NCBI GenBank assembly: GCA_029974635.1
Contig: JARKQY010000043.1
Location: forward strand, 124,001-188,000
Source: Bacillota bacterium
GTDB taxonomy: Bacteria; Bacillota; UBA4882; UBA8346
Length of the DNA stretch: 64,000 nt
Reading direction: 5' to 3'
Shown here: positions 9,611-18,738 of the stretch, piece after piece
Layout: each line of letters opens with the position of its first letter
Numbering within the stretch: the stretch's first letter is position 1
The notes under the pieces: model-generated
What the model saw: the letters and a program-made list of their open reading frames with translations, nothing else
Told to the model about the DNA's origin: nothing
Database searches by the model: none
Made by a program: the position numbers and the translations under genes

Positions 9611-10609
9611 TTAAACGGCATACTGCGTGTTGATTGATGTGGAAATAATTGAAATAATATCCTCATTGATGGTTTTAATTGCTGCTTTAATCGCATTTTT
9701 AATAGCTTTGGCGTTGGAATTGCCGTGACTAATCATGCTAATCCCGTTCAGACCCAGTAAAGGCGCTCCGCCGTACTCAACAGGATCAAGCCGACGTTTG
9801 AGTTTTCGGATGGAGTTTTTAATCAACAGTCCACCCAGGGAAGAGAGGTAATTGGAAGCGATAGCCCCTTTGATCTCGGCAAATAAAACCTCTGCCAGTC
9901 CTTCTGATACCTTTAAAATAGTGTTTCCAACGAAGCCATCACAAACGATTACTTCGCAATCGCCTTGATGAACGTCATTACCTTCAATATTCCCGATAAA
10001 ATTGAGCTTACTCATTTTTAAGAGCTGATGCGCCTCAACGGCAAGTCTATTCCCTTTGGTTTCTTCCTGGCCGACATTAAAAAGACCGATTCTGGGCTTT
10101 ACTAACCCCAATACTTTTTCGGCATATATGGAACCCATAATGGCAAACTGCAATAAATTTTCCGGTTCACAATCCGCATTGGCACCGGCATCAAGCAAAA
10201 CGCAAACTCCTTTTTTGGTTGGCATAGGAACTGCGATTGCCGGTCTTTTGATGCCCTTTATTCTGCCTAGATTCAATAATCCGGCAGCCATTGCCGCGCC
10301 GGTATTGCCGGCTGAAATCACTGCCGCTGCTTTGCCTTCGTGTACCAAACGGTTGGCAACAACCAGGGAGGAATCAGTCTTTCGTTTTACAGCCGCCGCC
10401 GGATGCTCATCCATTGAAATCATTTCCGAAGTTGGAAAAACTTCAAGTTTCAAACTGGAAAGAGATCTTCCCGTCAGTTCTTTTTTTATATCTTTTTCCA
10501 TGCCCACCAATATTATATCGGCGTCAAATTCTTGGCACGCGTCAATTGCTCCTAAAACTGTCTCCTTTGGAGCAAAATCTCCTCCCATAGCGTCAATAGC
10601 TATTCTCAA
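9611..10609 (-). CDS. plsX: Phosphate acyltransferase PlsX
   Basis: Converts acyl-ACP to acyl-phosphate, the acyl donor for PlsY in phospholipid synthesis. The 332-residue sequence starts MRIAIDAMGGDFAPKETVLG and shows the conserved SAGNTGAAMA and DAGANADC segments; the region with GGAPLLGLNG near 279 is typical of PlsX. The start is TTG, the only start consistent with the conserved N-terminus. The gene has its own likely SigA promoter upstream and heads plsX-fabD-fabG-acpP-fabF. Neither fabH nor the regulator gene fapR is adjacent, unlike B. subtilis. Confidence 0.97.
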   Translation of the reverse strand: MRIAIDAMGGDFAPKETVLGAIDACQEFDADIILVGMEKDIKKELTGRSLSSLKLEVFPTSEMISMDEHPAAAVKRKTDSSLVVANRLVHEGKAAAVISAGNTGAAMAAGLLNLGRIKGIKRPAIAVPMPTKKGVCVLLDAGANADCEPENLLQFAIMGSIYAEKVLGLVKPRIGLFNVGQEETKGNRLAVEAHQLLKMSKLNFIGNIEGNDVHQGDCEVIVCDGFVGNTILKVSEGLAEVLFAEIKGAIASNYLSSLGGLLIKNSIRKLKRRLDPVEYGGAPLLGLNGISMISHGNSNAKAIKNAIKAAIKTINEDIISIISTSINTQYAV

Positions 10610-10655
10610 AAAACAAAAACACCCCTTTTAATATCATGTAGAATAAACTCTATTA

Positions 10656-10683
10656 AGTATAGCTAAAATGGGTCAAAAGTCAA
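10656..10683 (-). promoter_or_regulatory. Candidate SigA promoter of plsX operon
   Basis: Minus-strand TTGACT (10683-10678) and TATACT (10661-10656) separated by 16 bases, 47 bases before the plsX start. Both hexamers match five of six consensus positions. No FapR-type operator is visible nearby. Confidence 0.6.
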
Positions 10684-10701
10684 GGTAATTTTTGCTAAAC
10701 A

Positions 10702-10725
10702 AAAAAATAAGGTCAAAACGACCTT
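10702..10725 (-). terminator. Weak terminator after rpmF
   Basis: AAGGTC (10709-10714) and GACCTT (10720-10725) form a 6-bp stem; the minus strand continues with ATTTTTTTG. It lies between rpmF and plsX and precedes the plsX promoter, dividing the two transcripts. Confidence 0.5.
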
Positions 10726-10783
10726 TTTGAATTAAGGAGAACCTAAGTTTAACTTAAGATCCCTTAAATGGATGAATTATGCT

Positions 10784-10987
10784 TTAAGCATTTTTGGCTT
10801 TGGGTTCTTTAACAGCCTTGGAAACAACTTCCCGATCCTTATAAAATCCACAATTCGGACAAACTTGATGCGGTAATTTGGGTTCATGACATTGTGGACA
10901 AGCACCAGTTGAAGGAATAGCCAACTTCAAATTTGCACGTCGTAACCGTTTCCGGGTCCGGGAGGTTCTGTTTTTGGGATTTGCCAT
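10784..10987 (-). CDS. rpmF: 50S ribosomal protein L32
   Basis: Small basic zinc-ribbon protein of the large ribosomal subunit, 67 residues. The N-terminus MANPKNRTSRTRKRLRRA is the family hallmark, and two Cys pairs (CPQC and CPNC, 13 residues apart) form the zinc site, so this is the zinc-binding (C+) form. The ATG at 10987 follows GGAGG by nine bases; the frame is open a further 15 codons, but that extension is an arginine-rich artefact of a CG-repeat tract. Cotranscription with a DUF177 gene upstream and plsX downstream is conserved widely in bacteria. Confidence 0.97.
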   Translation of the reverse strand: MANPKNRTSRTRKRLRRANLKLAIPSTGACPQCHEPKLPHQVCPNCGFYKDREVVSKAVKEPKAKNA

Positions 10988-11033
10988 CGGAATCCACCTC
11001 CTTTTAAGTACTCGCGCCCGCGCGCGCAGCAAT

Positions 11034-11579
11034 CTAATTTTTTTGTTTTTCGTGCCGGATAGCTTCTTTGGACAATAGAACTTTTAAACTCTCAAACTGA
11101 GGGTTAATTGTTTCCAAAGAACAATTACAAGTTTTTATATTAAAGTTTTGGCCACATATGGGACATAATCCTTTGCACTCATCCCGGCAGACAAAACTCA
11201 TCGGCAATGCCAGAAAAACTTGTTCCTGAATGCATTCCTGCAAATCAACAACATCCCCGGTAAATGTAAACACCGGGTCATCTTTTAACGATTCGTCATA
11301 TAAATCAAGGGTGCTTTTATTTATATATGCTTCTTGTACTTTCACTTCGCCGGAAGCGCCATATTTTTCAAGACACCGGCCGCAATTCACCTGATACTTA
11401 AAGGATAAAACAGCCTGGACCAAAAAATCCTTGCCGGTGTTAGTGACGGTTCCACGAACAACAACAGGCTCAATAATTTTCAGCTCCAGCTCCGGATCGG
11501 AGATTTCAACCTCCTGTAAGCCTTCAAAACTGATTGTATCGCCGCGTATCTCAAGGATCGAACCAATATTAACCTTCAC
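11034..11579 (-). CDS. DUF177 (YceD family) protein
   Basis: Member of the YceD/DUF177 family, whose genes are nearly always just before rpmF; in plants and E. coli the family is connected with 23S rRNA accumulation. The 181 residues include one early Cys pair (CGRC near 92) and a C-terminal cluster CRDECKGLCPICG, then CNC, that could bind metal. I prefer GTG at 11579, eight bases past AGGTG, over the TTG one codon upstream. The 46-base gap to rpmF holds an unusual CG-alternating run. Function in this organism is inferred only from context. Confidence 0.9.
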   Translation of the reverse strand: MKVNIGSILEIRGDTISFEGLQEVEISDPELELKIIEPVVVRGTVTNTGKDFLVQAVLSFKYQVNCGRCLEKYGASGEVKVQEAYINKSTLDLYDESLKDDPVFTFTGDVVDLQECIQEQVFLALPMSFVCRDECKGLCPICGQNFNIKTCNCSLETINPQFESLKVLLSKEAIRHEKQKN

Positions 11580-11685
11580 CAAAAATCACCTGCGAATAAT
11601 TATATAGGGTAATCTTTGAAAAGTCAATGATTCCCTTTGAGTAGTTTTTTAGGTTCGAAAAAAATCTATTTAGCAGGTATTTTCC

Positions 11686-11714
11686 GCATCTTCCAGAAAA
11701 AATGCAACATAGCC
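11686..11714 (+). promoter_or_regulatory. Candidate SigG-type promoter of SASP gene
   Basis: GCATC (11686-11690), a 17-base spacer and CATAGCC (11708-11714) resemble forespore SigG promoters (GHATR, 17-18, CATWHTA) in the first four bases of each element. Located 46 bases before the SASP start. The -10 tail does not match, so this is tentative. Confidence 0.35.
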
Positions 11715-11759
11715 CGAAAATGAATGGGTATCCTAACTACACAGGAGGAGGTGAATCAA

Positions 11760-12113
11760 ATGGGCACTGGCCAAAAATCAAATACTCCGGTAGTTTTGGG
11801 AGCACAACAAGCTTTAAACAAATTCAAATATGAGATTGCCAACGAATTAAATATCGACACTTCCAAAGTTCAGGGTGGTTACTGGGGCTACGTCATAACC
11901 CGGGATACCGGCGCCATCGGTGGAAACATGGTCCGTCGCATGATCGAAGCCGCTGAACGGTCCCTTGCCGAGCAGACCTTTGCTGACGTAAACGCTGGTT
12001 TCCAAACCGCTTTGAGTAATCAAGCTCAAAACGCTCAGAGCTTCCAAACCCAGAATCAGAACCAAAATCAAAATCAGTTTAAATTCAATAATTTCGGTGG
12101 CTATAGCAGCTAA
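11760..12113 (+). CDS. Alpha/beta-type small acid-soluble spore protein
   Basis: DNA-binding protein that coats and protects the spore chromosome and is degraded at germination by the GPR protease. The 117-residue product has the conserved FKYEIANEL segment around the GPR cleavage site and the second DNA-contact block GGYWGYVITRDTGAIGGNMV with RRMIEAAE. The C-terminus is an unusual Gln/Asn-rich tail (repeated QN pairs, then FKFNNFGGYSS). The ATG at 11760 follows GAGGAGG; an upstream in-frame ATG at 11724 lacks a ribosome site. It is monocistronic, with its own terminator. Good evidence that the organism sporulates. Confidence 0.96.
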   Translation: MGTGQKSNTPVVLGAQQALNKFKYEIANELNIDTSKVQGGYWGYVITRDTGAIGGNMVRRMIEAAERSLAEQTFADVNAGFQTALSNQAQNAQSFQTQNQNQNQNQFKFNNFGGYSS

Positions 12114-12144
12114 TCTATTGTCGATACTTATCATAATTAAGCCG

Positions 12145-12175
12145 GGGAGGAGTATATTCCTCCCTCTTTTTTTTA
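12145..12175 (+). terminator. Terminator after SASP gene
   Basis: GGGAGGA (12145-12151) and TCCTCCC (12158-12164), a perfect 7-bp stem with a 6-base loop, followed by TCTTTTTTTTA. Strong intrinsic terminator. Confidence 0.9.
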
Positions 12176-12301
12176 TTTTTTATTGCCTTTTTTTTATTTT
12201 CAGTTTAATATAAGTTAGAATTAGTTGAATAAAATGCGTCAATTTATTTCGTATATAATTTGTAGTTATTACTCAATATAGGTGATAAAGGACGACTATT
12301 A

Positions 12302-13240
12302 ATGTCCGGTAATACGGTAATCGAATGTATAATTCCGCCGGAATGGACGGGAAAAACCGTAGATTCGTTCCTCCGCAATGAATTAAAACTTTCCAGAAGC
12401 GGAATCCGTACTCTAAAAAAAAATCAGGGCATCTTTATAGGCGGCAGCCCGGTGTGGAGTTCTTTCAAGCTCCAAGGCGGCGAGCAACTCAAAATTATTT
12501 TTCCGTGTCAACGCCAGTTTATACAGTCTGAAGCCGTACCACTAACGATTCTTTACGAGGATAACGATATCATAGTATTAAATAAACCTGCCGGGCAAGT
12601 GACACATCCGGTCCGGCATTATCAAAGCGGCACTTTAGCAAATGGCCTGGTGGATTATTGGCGCCGCAATGCAGAATTGGCCGCAAGAGTCCACCCGGTT
12701 CACCGTTTGGACCGTTTAACGTCGGGCATCATTTTGATTGCCAAGTCCGGATGGGCCCATCAACAATTGACGCTTCAACTGGGGAACAAACGGATTCACC
12801 GGCTTTATCTGGCGGTTTGTGAGGGGGTTCCTACCCGTTGTTCCGGGAAAATAAGCTTACCGGTGCGGCAATGGATTCCGGAAAAAGAATTTATACCGGG
12901 AGAGACTCCCGGTGTCCGTTGGACGGTGGATCCACTGGGTAAACCCGCTGTAACCCATTACCGGGTTTTGCGTACATTTAACAACGCTTCGTGTCTCGCG
13001 GTAAAATTAATGACCGGAAGAACTCACCAGATCCGGGTTCATCTCTCCCATTCAGGGTTCCCTCTTTGGGGTGACACTTTATATGGCGGCCGGGATCTGG
13101 AATTGAACCGTCCGGCATTGCATGCGCTCCGTTTAATTTTTTTCCATCCGCGCAGCCGTGAAAGATTGAAATTTTGCGCTGAAATTCCTCCCGATTTTGA
13201 TTTGCTGCTAAAAAAATTAGCTGCTACGGAAAACAGATAA
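12302..13240 (+). CDS. RluA family pseudouridine synthase
   Basis: Isomerises uridine to pseudouridine in rRNA or tRNA. It has an N-terminal S4-like RNA-binding part (about 12-75, with RSGIRTLKKNQGI) and a catalytic domain whose HRLDRLTSG motif near 141 contains the catalytic Asp. Also seen are LNKPAGQVTHP near 95 and the C-terminal GRTHQIRVHLSH block. 312 residues is normal for RluD-type enzymes. Which uridine it modifies cannot be read from the sequence. Transketolase starts 19 bases downstream, suggesting cotranscription without an obvious functional bond. Confidence 0.95.
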   Translation: MSGNTVIECIIPPEWTGKTVDSFLRNELKLSRSGIRTLKKNQGIFIGGSPVWSSFKLQGGEQLKIIFPCQRQFIQSEAVPLTILYEDNDIIVLNKPAGQVTHPVRHYQSGTLANGLVDYWRRNAELAARVHPVHRLDRLTSGIILIAKSGWAHQQLTLQLGNKRIHRLYLAVCEGVPTRCSGKISLPVRQWIPEKEFIPGETPGVRWTVDPLGKPAVTHYRVLRTFNNASCLAVKLMTGRTHQIRVHLSHSGFPLWGDTLYGGRDLELNRPALHALRLIFFHPRSRERLKFCAEIPPDFDLLLKKLAATENR

Positions 13241-13259
13241 AAATAAAGGATGATCTGCG

Positions 13260-15233
13260 ATGATGAAGAAAATTGCCAATACCGTCCGCGGACTGGCTGC
13301 GGATATGGTTGAAAAAGCCAAGTCGGGGCATCCGGGTATGCCCCTTGGCGCCGCCGAGATTGGCGCGGTGCTTTTCAGCGAGCACCTCAAACACGACCCT
13401 GCTCAACCGGCCTGGCCGGATCGAGATCGGTTTGTCCTTTCGGCAGGACATGGTTCCGCATTTACATATAGCTTGCTCCATCTTACCGGGTATAACTTGG
13501 GGCTCGATGAGTTAAAACGTTTCCGGCAACTGGATTCTAAGACACCCGGGCATCCTGAATTCGGTGTTACCGATGGCGTAGAAACGACAACCGGTCCGTT
13601 GGGCCAGGGGATCGGTAACGCAGTTGGAATGGCATTGGCTGAACGAATCCTTGCCGCCCGCTTTAACAAGCCCGGTTTGGAGATCGTCAATCATTATACA
13701 TATGTTATTGCCGGTGATGGTTGCTTGATGGAGGGTGTGAGTTCCGAGGCTTCATCATTGGCTGGTTACTTGGGCTTGGGGAAACTGATTATGATTTATG
13801 ATGATAATGATATCTCCATCGAAGGCTCAACGGACTTAGCTTTTAAGGAGGATGTGGCTCAAAGGTATCAAGCCTATGGATGGCAGGTCTTGGAGATTGA
13901 CGGCCACGACCCCGGACAAATTCAGAAGGCTCTTACAAATGCCAAAGCTGAAACAAAGCGGCCCACTTTAATCATTGCCAAAACAGCCATCGCCAAGGGA
14001 AGCCCTCTGGAAGGCAATTCGGAGTCCCATGGCGCACCGCTGGGGAAAGATAACGTAGCCAAGTTAAAGCGCAATCTTGGCCTTCCGGAGCAAGAATTTT
14101 ATATACCGGCGGAGATTACCGGATTTTTTTCGGAAAAACGCTTACTATGGCAGCAGGCTCATGGTGAATGGATTGCGATGTTTCAATCCTGGTCGGAACA
14201 ATTCCCGGATTTGCGCCGGGAATGGGACCGGGTAATGAAACAGGAACTCCCGCCGAATTTGGAAACATTTTTACCTCAATTCCAACCCGGCGCTACGACG
14301 GCTACCCGGGAGGCCAGCGGCGCAATATTAAACAATCTCGCCGCCCGGTTACCGGAATTGCTGGGAGGATCCGCGGACCTCGCCCCTTCAACCAAAACAT
14401 ACTTAAAAGGTTGTGCGGATATAACAGTCTGTAATTTTGACGGCCGGAACTTGCATTTTGGGATTCGGGAGCATGCCATGGGGTCTATTCTAAACGGAAT
14501 TTCGCTTCACGGCGGTTTCCGGGTCTACGGGTCGACTTTTTTGGTTTTCTCCGATTATATGCGCCCGCCAATCCGGTTGTCAGCTTTGATGAGACAGCCG
14601 GTGATCTACATATTCACTCATGATTCGTTTTGGGTAGGCGAAGATGGACCGACTCACCAGCCCGTTGAACATATCGAAACTTTGCGCCTGATTCCCGATT
14701 TATGGGTAATTCGGCCGGGGGATGCCAATGAAACGGCTTGGGCGTGGTTGTTCGCTTTAAACGCCAATAAGCCGTGCGCTCTGATTTTAACCCGCCAAAA
14801 ACTGCCGGTGCTAAACGGAACAACATCAACTGGTTTCCAGCGCGGCGGCTATATTATCCGGAATCCGGAATCCGGAACTCCTGATGTAGTTTTCGTCGCT
14901 TCCGGAAGCGAACTTCCTTTGGCCCTGGATACGGCTGATCTGCTGCTGAAAGAAGGCAAAAAAGCACGGATTGTTTCCATGCCCTGCCGGGAACTCTTTT
15001 GGCAGCAGGATGCAGGCTACCGGGAACAAATCATTGATAAGCAAACTCCGGTAGTGATTATTGAAGCCGGTACATCTGCCGGATGGTACCGGATCTTGGC
15101 AGAATCAGCGGGAGGCTTCATCGTTTCTCTGGATCAGTTCGGTAAAAGCGCTCCGGCGGAAGAACTGGCCGGGGTGTTTGGGTTCACACCGGAGGCAATC
15201 ATCCAGAAGGTGAAATCCAGATTTGGATGGTAA
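13260..15233 (+). CDS. tkt: Transketolase
   Basis: Thiamine-diphosphate enzyme moving two-carbon units between sugar phosphates in the non-oxidative pentose phosphate pathway. The 657 residues cover all three domains. Visible motifs: [13 protein letters not shown], the [13 protein letters not shown] stretch that binds TPP and Mg, DDNDISIEG, and in the middle domain the catalytic Glu in [12 protein letters not shown] with [15 protein letters not shown]. Full length, so active in principle. AAAGGA lies nine bases before the first of two ATG codons. It ends nine bases from a convergent gene with no terminator between them. Confidence 0.97.
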   Translation: MMKKIANTVRGLAADMVEKAKSGHPGMPLGAAEIGAVLFSEHLKHDPAQPAWPDRDRFVLSAGHGSAFTYSLLHLTGYNLGLDELKRFRQLDSKTPGHPEFGVTDGVETTTGPLGQGIGNAVGMALAERILAARFNKPGLEIVNHYTYVIAGDGCLMEGVSSEASSLAGYLGLGKLIMIYDDNDISIEGSTDLAFKEDVAQRYQAYGWQVLEIDGHDPGQIQKALTNAKAETKRPTLIIAKTAIAKGSPLEGNSESHGAPLGKDNVAKLKRNLGLPEQEFYIPAEITGFFSEKRLLWQQAHGEWIAMFQSWSEQFPDLRREWDRVMKQELPPNLETFLPQFQPGATTATREASGAILNNLAARLPELLGGSADLAPSTKTYLKGCADITVCNFDGRNLHFGIREHAMGSILNGISLHGGFRVYGSTFLVFSDYMRPPIRLSALMRQPVIYIFTHDSFWVGEDGPTHQPVEHIETLRLIPDLWVIRPGDANETAWAWLFALNANKPCALILTRQKLPVLNGTTSTGFQRGGYIIRNPESGTPDVVFVASGSELPLALDTADLLLKEGKKARIVSMPCRELFWQQDAGYREQIIDKQTPVVIIEAGTSAGWYRILAESAGGFIVSLDQFGKSAPAEELAGVFGFTPEAIIQKVKSRFGW

Positions 15234-15242
15234 AATCAATTA

Positions 15243-16106
15243 TTAAATACCGGCGCCATTGTCGATATCATCCCGGAGTAAATCCCAGACATTTTGCTGC
15301 ACCGGGGAATATTTAAAGTAAAATTGTTCTTGATTTGATAAATGAATAGTAGCTTCGTTTAGGTTACCCTTTCCGTTTTCATTACAAGTGATCTTGGAGA
15401 CACGGTTCAAAGGGATGTAATTCCAGATGCCTCCGTAGCTGAAATGTCTATTTTTATCACTCTCTTTGATGACAATCAGTTCTTTATCCGTTAGAATAAT
15501 GATCTGAGAAGGGGAAAGGTACTTCCAAAACCGCCTGAACAGCTGTTCTTTGATCTCCGGTTGATAGACAATGCGGGTCACTTTTTCACCGGGAAGGATG
15601 CTTTGCCGGCCGAAATTCATGAATTTATAATTTATGAAATTTAAATAGTCGAATTTGGTTTGCTCGGAGTCAGGACAGACTAGGGAGGTGGTATCGCAAC
15701 TGCTGATTTCCCGCCGGATTCGGTTAATAACGGGCGAAAAAATTTTCTCGACCACCGTATTATATTCAATAGTTTCACCAGCCGTTGTTTGACCTTTAGT
15801 AGCGTTGATTCGCAGCCAGGAATATAATAGGCATTTGCCTCTTTCCAGTCGATATATGTCGTTATAACAATAACCGGTAACCCTAATTTCCTTTTTTATT
15901 TTTTCGAAGACAAGCAACTTCGTATCAACCAGACTAAGGAGCTTGGAGTTGGCCCGCCTTCGCCCCCAGCGATCCGGCGGTGCAAAAACGGTATAAGGAA
16001 AACCGGCCGTTTTCTTTGTAATTTCATTAAATTTGTCCCGGAAAGCCTCGGGGACTTCATCTCCGGTTCGGACCAGCCTGGCCCAGGAATCCACCGCATT
16101 GAACAT
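15243..16106 (-). CDS. Hypothetical protein with PH-like C-terminus
   Basis: A 287-residue soluble protein that I do not recognise. It has no signal peptide or membrane segment. Residues about 40-70 contain a proline/arginine patch (FAPPDRWGRRRANSK). The last 110 residues alternate short beta-like strands with the sequence ILTDKELIVIKES, then YIPLNRVSKIT, then ATIHLSNQEQFYFKYS. This is the rhythm of bacterial PH-like domains, where a protein reports its own default-on expression or binds lipids or peptides; that reading is inference. The start has AGGGG eight bases upstream. It stands alone, convergent with tkt, and reads away from a coat-like gene behind a terminator. Confidence 0.7.
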   Translation of the reverse strand: MFNAVDSWARLVRTGDEVPEAFRDKFNEITKKTAGFPYTVFAPPDRWGRRRANSKLLSLVDTKLLVFEKIKKEIRVTGYCYNDIYRLERGKCLLYSWLRINATKGQTTAGETIEYNTVVEKIFSPVINRIRREISSCDTTSLVCPDSEQTKFDYLNFINYKFMNFGRQSILPGEKVTRIVYQPEIKEQLFRRFWKYLSPSQIIILTDKELIVIKESDKNRHFSYGGIWNYIPLNRVSKITCNENGKGNLNEATIHLSNQEQFYFKYSPVQQNVWDLLRDDIDNGAGI

Positions 16107-16180
16107 AGACTTATCCCCTTTTCGACTATTTTAACACTGTTCATTATACTATATGGATTTATTTTCCACAAGAACCAAAT

Positions 16181-16207
16181 AAAAAGCCGGGGGTATATCC
16201 CTCCGGC
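16181..16207 (-). terminator. Terminator after coat-like gene
   Basis: GCCGGGGG (16186-16193) and the CCTCCGGC end at 16207 form a GC-rich stem with one G-T pair; the minus strand continues TTTTTATTTGG. Lies 62 bases past the stop at 16269. Confidence 0.75.
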
Positions 16208-16268
16208 TATTGTTCACCACCTGAAAAAGCTTTAACCTCTCTACTCTTTAACCTTTACACTTTCCTTT

Positions 16269-16631
16269 CTAATAATATATTCTTCTCCGCCGGAATAATT
16301 CTTGAAGCAATAGAATCGCTACTAAATCCCGGAAAACTCCCCGGGGACGGTTTGAGAAACGCCGATCACGCCTATACCGGTCATCATCCCAATATTGTTC
16401 TCCGGTTACTTGGTCTTCCTCATCCCAGATTTCGGAATAGTCCCGGATTAATATATTATATACGTGATCGGTCATTGTGTCTACCTCAGCTTGCATTGGA
16501 AACGGCATATTTACATCATCCATTTCCATACAGGTTCGATGTACAACAGGTTGTACCATGTAGTAGACATCCGGATATCTTACCGGATAAACCGGTTGCG
16601 GGTTATAGCAATTACAGTCATTGACATTCAT
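16269..16631 (-). CDS. Hypothetical spore coat-like protein
   Basis: A 120-residue protein with a Cys/Asn/Pro/Tyr-rich head (MNVNDCNCYNPQPVYPVRYP), a mid part with many Met and acidic residues (MEMDDVNMPFPMQAEVDTMTDHVYN) and a tail full of Arg and Tyr (RRDRRF, then LFRRRRIYY). Such composition is common in small coat or exosporium proteins of spore formers, but I recognise no named family. The ATG at 16631 has GGAGG seven bases upstream; the frame extends 13 codons further without a ribosome site. It has its own terminator and is probably monocistronic. The function is inferred from composition only. Confidence 0.7.
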   Translation of the reverse strand: MNVNDCNCYNPQPVYPVRYPDVYYMVQPVVHRTCMEMDDVNMPFPMQAEVDTMTDHVYNILIRDYSEIWDEEDQVTGEQYWDDDRYRRDRRFSNRPRGVFRDLVAILLLQELFRRRRIYY

Positions 16632-16780
16632 TGACAAGCCTCCATTTTGACAATTATTACACCCTAACATCTGAGCTTATCATATGTGCCATTAACCAGA
16701 TTTGTGAAATACCAACTGCAATTGCTCTAATCGGACTTTCAACTGCATTATAAGATGCTTCTTAATATATAAATATAAAA

Positions 16781-17872
16781 TTATTGATAAGCCGGTAGCC
16801 CGATCAGTTCCGGCAACGGAACTATTTGGTATCCCAAACCGCGTAAAGTGGTCACCAATTCGCTGATTGCTTTAACTGTAGGTGTTAAATCCTCTCCTGT
16901 TCCTCCGGCGCTATGAAATAGAATGATCGACCCCGGTTGTACCTGGGGCAATACATTAACCAATACTTGATCGCTACTACCGACCCGCCAATCACCCGAA
17001 TCTACCGACCAGTTGATCATCCGATAACCGTGGTCAACCATCCAATCCAAACCAGCCTCCGACATTTCCCCATATGGAGGCCGAACCAATGTTGGTTGCT
17101 TGTGAATAATTTTCTGAATTGCATCATCGGTCTTGGTAATCTCGGTAGCGATAGCAGTGGTGCCCATTTTTCGTAAATTGAGGTGGTTGTAAGTGTGATT
17201 TCCGATTATATGACCTTCCCGGATCATCCGGGTAACCACCCATTCATTTCCGGGAATCCGTTTACCCATCAGGAAAAAAGTGGCTTTCACACCCAATTTG
17301 CCCAACTCATCTAAAATCAAAGGCGTAAACCGGCTGTCCGGGCCGTCATCAAAGGTCAAGGCCACCTTTTTCTCGGTAGTCGAACCTTTCAAAAACACAT
17401 ATCCGGGATGCCGCTTCATCAAATCCGGGATGTTATAAACATAAGCTTGTTTCGAATTTGTTCCACCCGCTTGTCCCGTATCCGGCGCCGGAATCCTGAT
17501 CATCTGGCCCGCGTATATCCGAGAATTGGCATTTAAATTATTGCGCTGAAAGAGCCAGTCCAAACTAACCTCGTACTTCTGGGCAATCTTGCTCAAAGTA
17601 TCTCCCAGCTTTACCTCATATACCCTTTCATCTACCTTAATAGACGGCTCCGGAATCAACAACACCTGCCCCGGAACAATATACCCGGGATTTGCCAAAT
17701 GATTGGTTTGAATCAAACTCTCCGTTGAAACTCCATACCAAACGGCAATTTTTTGAATGTTGTCTCCCGGTCCGATCCGGTGAATCTTATACGCCATGGC
17801 CGGAAATGCAAGCATTAACAGGATTGCAACCACTAAGCATAGCCCGGCCATATGTCTTATCATTTTTCTCAT
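16781..17872 (-). CDS. LysM polysaccharide deacetylase, exported
   Basis: Predicted exported carbohydrate esterase of the NodB family that removes acetyl groups from peptidoglycan or another N-acetylglucosamine polymer. A signal peptide (1-27, ending AMA) is followed by two LysM wall-binding modules (about 29-74 and 84-128) and the NodB domain (about 165-355). Catalytic motifs are visible: TFDDGPD with the base and metal Asp, HTYNH with the metal histidines, RPPYG, and a last motif LFHS. This is the PdaA/PgdA-like layout, common among sporulation and envelope enzymes. AGGAGG lies six bases upstream of the ATG. It is divergent from a LysE-type gene. Confidence 0.93.
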   Translation of the reverse strand: MRKMIRHMAGLCLVVAILLMLAFPAMAYKIHRIGPGDNIQKIAVWYGVSTESLIQTNHLANPGYIVPGQVLLIPEPSIKVDERVYEVKLGDTLSKIAQKYEVSLDWLFQRNNLNANSRIYAGQMIRIPAPDTGQAGGTNSKQAYVYNIPDLMKRHPGYVFLKGSTTEKKVALTFDDGPDSRFTPLILDELGKLGVKATFFLMGKRIPGNEWVVTRMIREGHIIGNHTYNHLNLRKMGTTAIATEITKTDDAIQKIIHKQPTLVRPPYGEMSEAGLDWMVDHGYRMINWSVDSGDWRVGSSDQVLVNVLPQVQPGSIILFHSAGGTGEDLTPTVKAISELVTTLRGLGYQIVPLPELIGLPAYQ

Positions 17873-18074
17873 GTCTAACCTCCTAAAAATAATTCATTAA
17901 ATTACTTCATTTAGCGATAAAATTACGTTAGCCTGCAAGTAAATAGTGGAATACCGGGAGGATTTTGCGCGGGATAAAAAAGTTTAGCAAATTACATTTT
18001 TAAAAAAGGAAATAATTGTTAAGAGACGAATTATAAATAAATCCAATGCTTGAAGATAAATATGAGGTATTTCA

Positions 18075-18686
18075 ATGATTTTAAAAGGATTTAAATTCGG
18101 AATGATTTTGCAATTGGCTGTAGGCCCGATTTGTTTATTCATATTCAATCTCGCAAGTAACAAAGGATTTCTTCAAGCTGAATCTGCAGTTTTGGCAGTG
18201 GTAACCATTGACGCCACATACATTTTATTAGCTTTACTCGGGATCGGCACTTTAATTGAAAAGAAACAAATAAAGAGCGGCCTAACCATATTCGGATCAA
18301 TAATTATTGCCATATTCGGCCTTAATACAATCCTTGAGGTTCTCGGATGGCATGTTTTACCGAGTCTAAAAATCAATCCCGCTTTGATGAATCATTCTTT
18401 TTTGAACGGGCTCATTCTAACCGCCGGAAATCCTTTAACCATATTATTCTGGGCCGGCATATTCAGCACCAAAGTGACTGCCGAAAGGCTCACCAAACAA
18501 GAGGTCTATTATTTCGGACTCGGTGCCGTACTGGCAACATTATTCTTTTTGACAGCCATATCGGTGGTGGGCAGTTTCACGAGATACTTTTTGCCGGTAA
18601 TCGTAACCAAAGTTTTAAACCTTATTGTAGGTTTCACATTACTCTATTTTTCTGTAAGAATGCTGACAAAAAAGAAAGGAGCTTAA
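18075..18686 (+). CDS. LysE/RhtB family exporter
   Basis: Integral membrane protein of 203 residues with six hydrophobic segments, matching the LysE/RhtB amino acid exporter fold. Family hallmarks: the first segment with QLAVGPICLFIFNLASNKG, and the mid segment NPLTILFWAGIF corresponding to the conserved NP motif. The substrate (an amino acid or similar small molecule) cannot be told. GAGGT precedes the ATG by six bases. It stands alone between the divergent deacetylase and the downstream PspC operon. Confidence 0.88.
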   Translation: MILKGFKFGMILQLAVGPICLFIFNLASNKGFLQAESAVLAVVTIDATYILLALLGIGTLIEKKQIKSGLTIFGSIIIAIFGLNTILEVLGWHVLPSLKINPALMNHSFLNGLILTAGNPLTILFWAGIFSTKVTAERLTKQEVYYFGLGAVLATLFFLTAISVVGSFTRYFLPVIVTKVLNLIVGFTLLYFSVRMLTKKKGA

Positions 18687-18738
18687 TTCATGGAAAATCA
18701 TAATTTGATAACTGTTCAGTAAAAAAATAGTAAAAATT

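Noticed and set aside
12225-12259. SigA promoter for the pseudouridine synthase (TTGAAT and TATAAT)
   Set aside because: The spacer would be 23 bases, well outside the range, so only the -10-like TATAAT is real at best.
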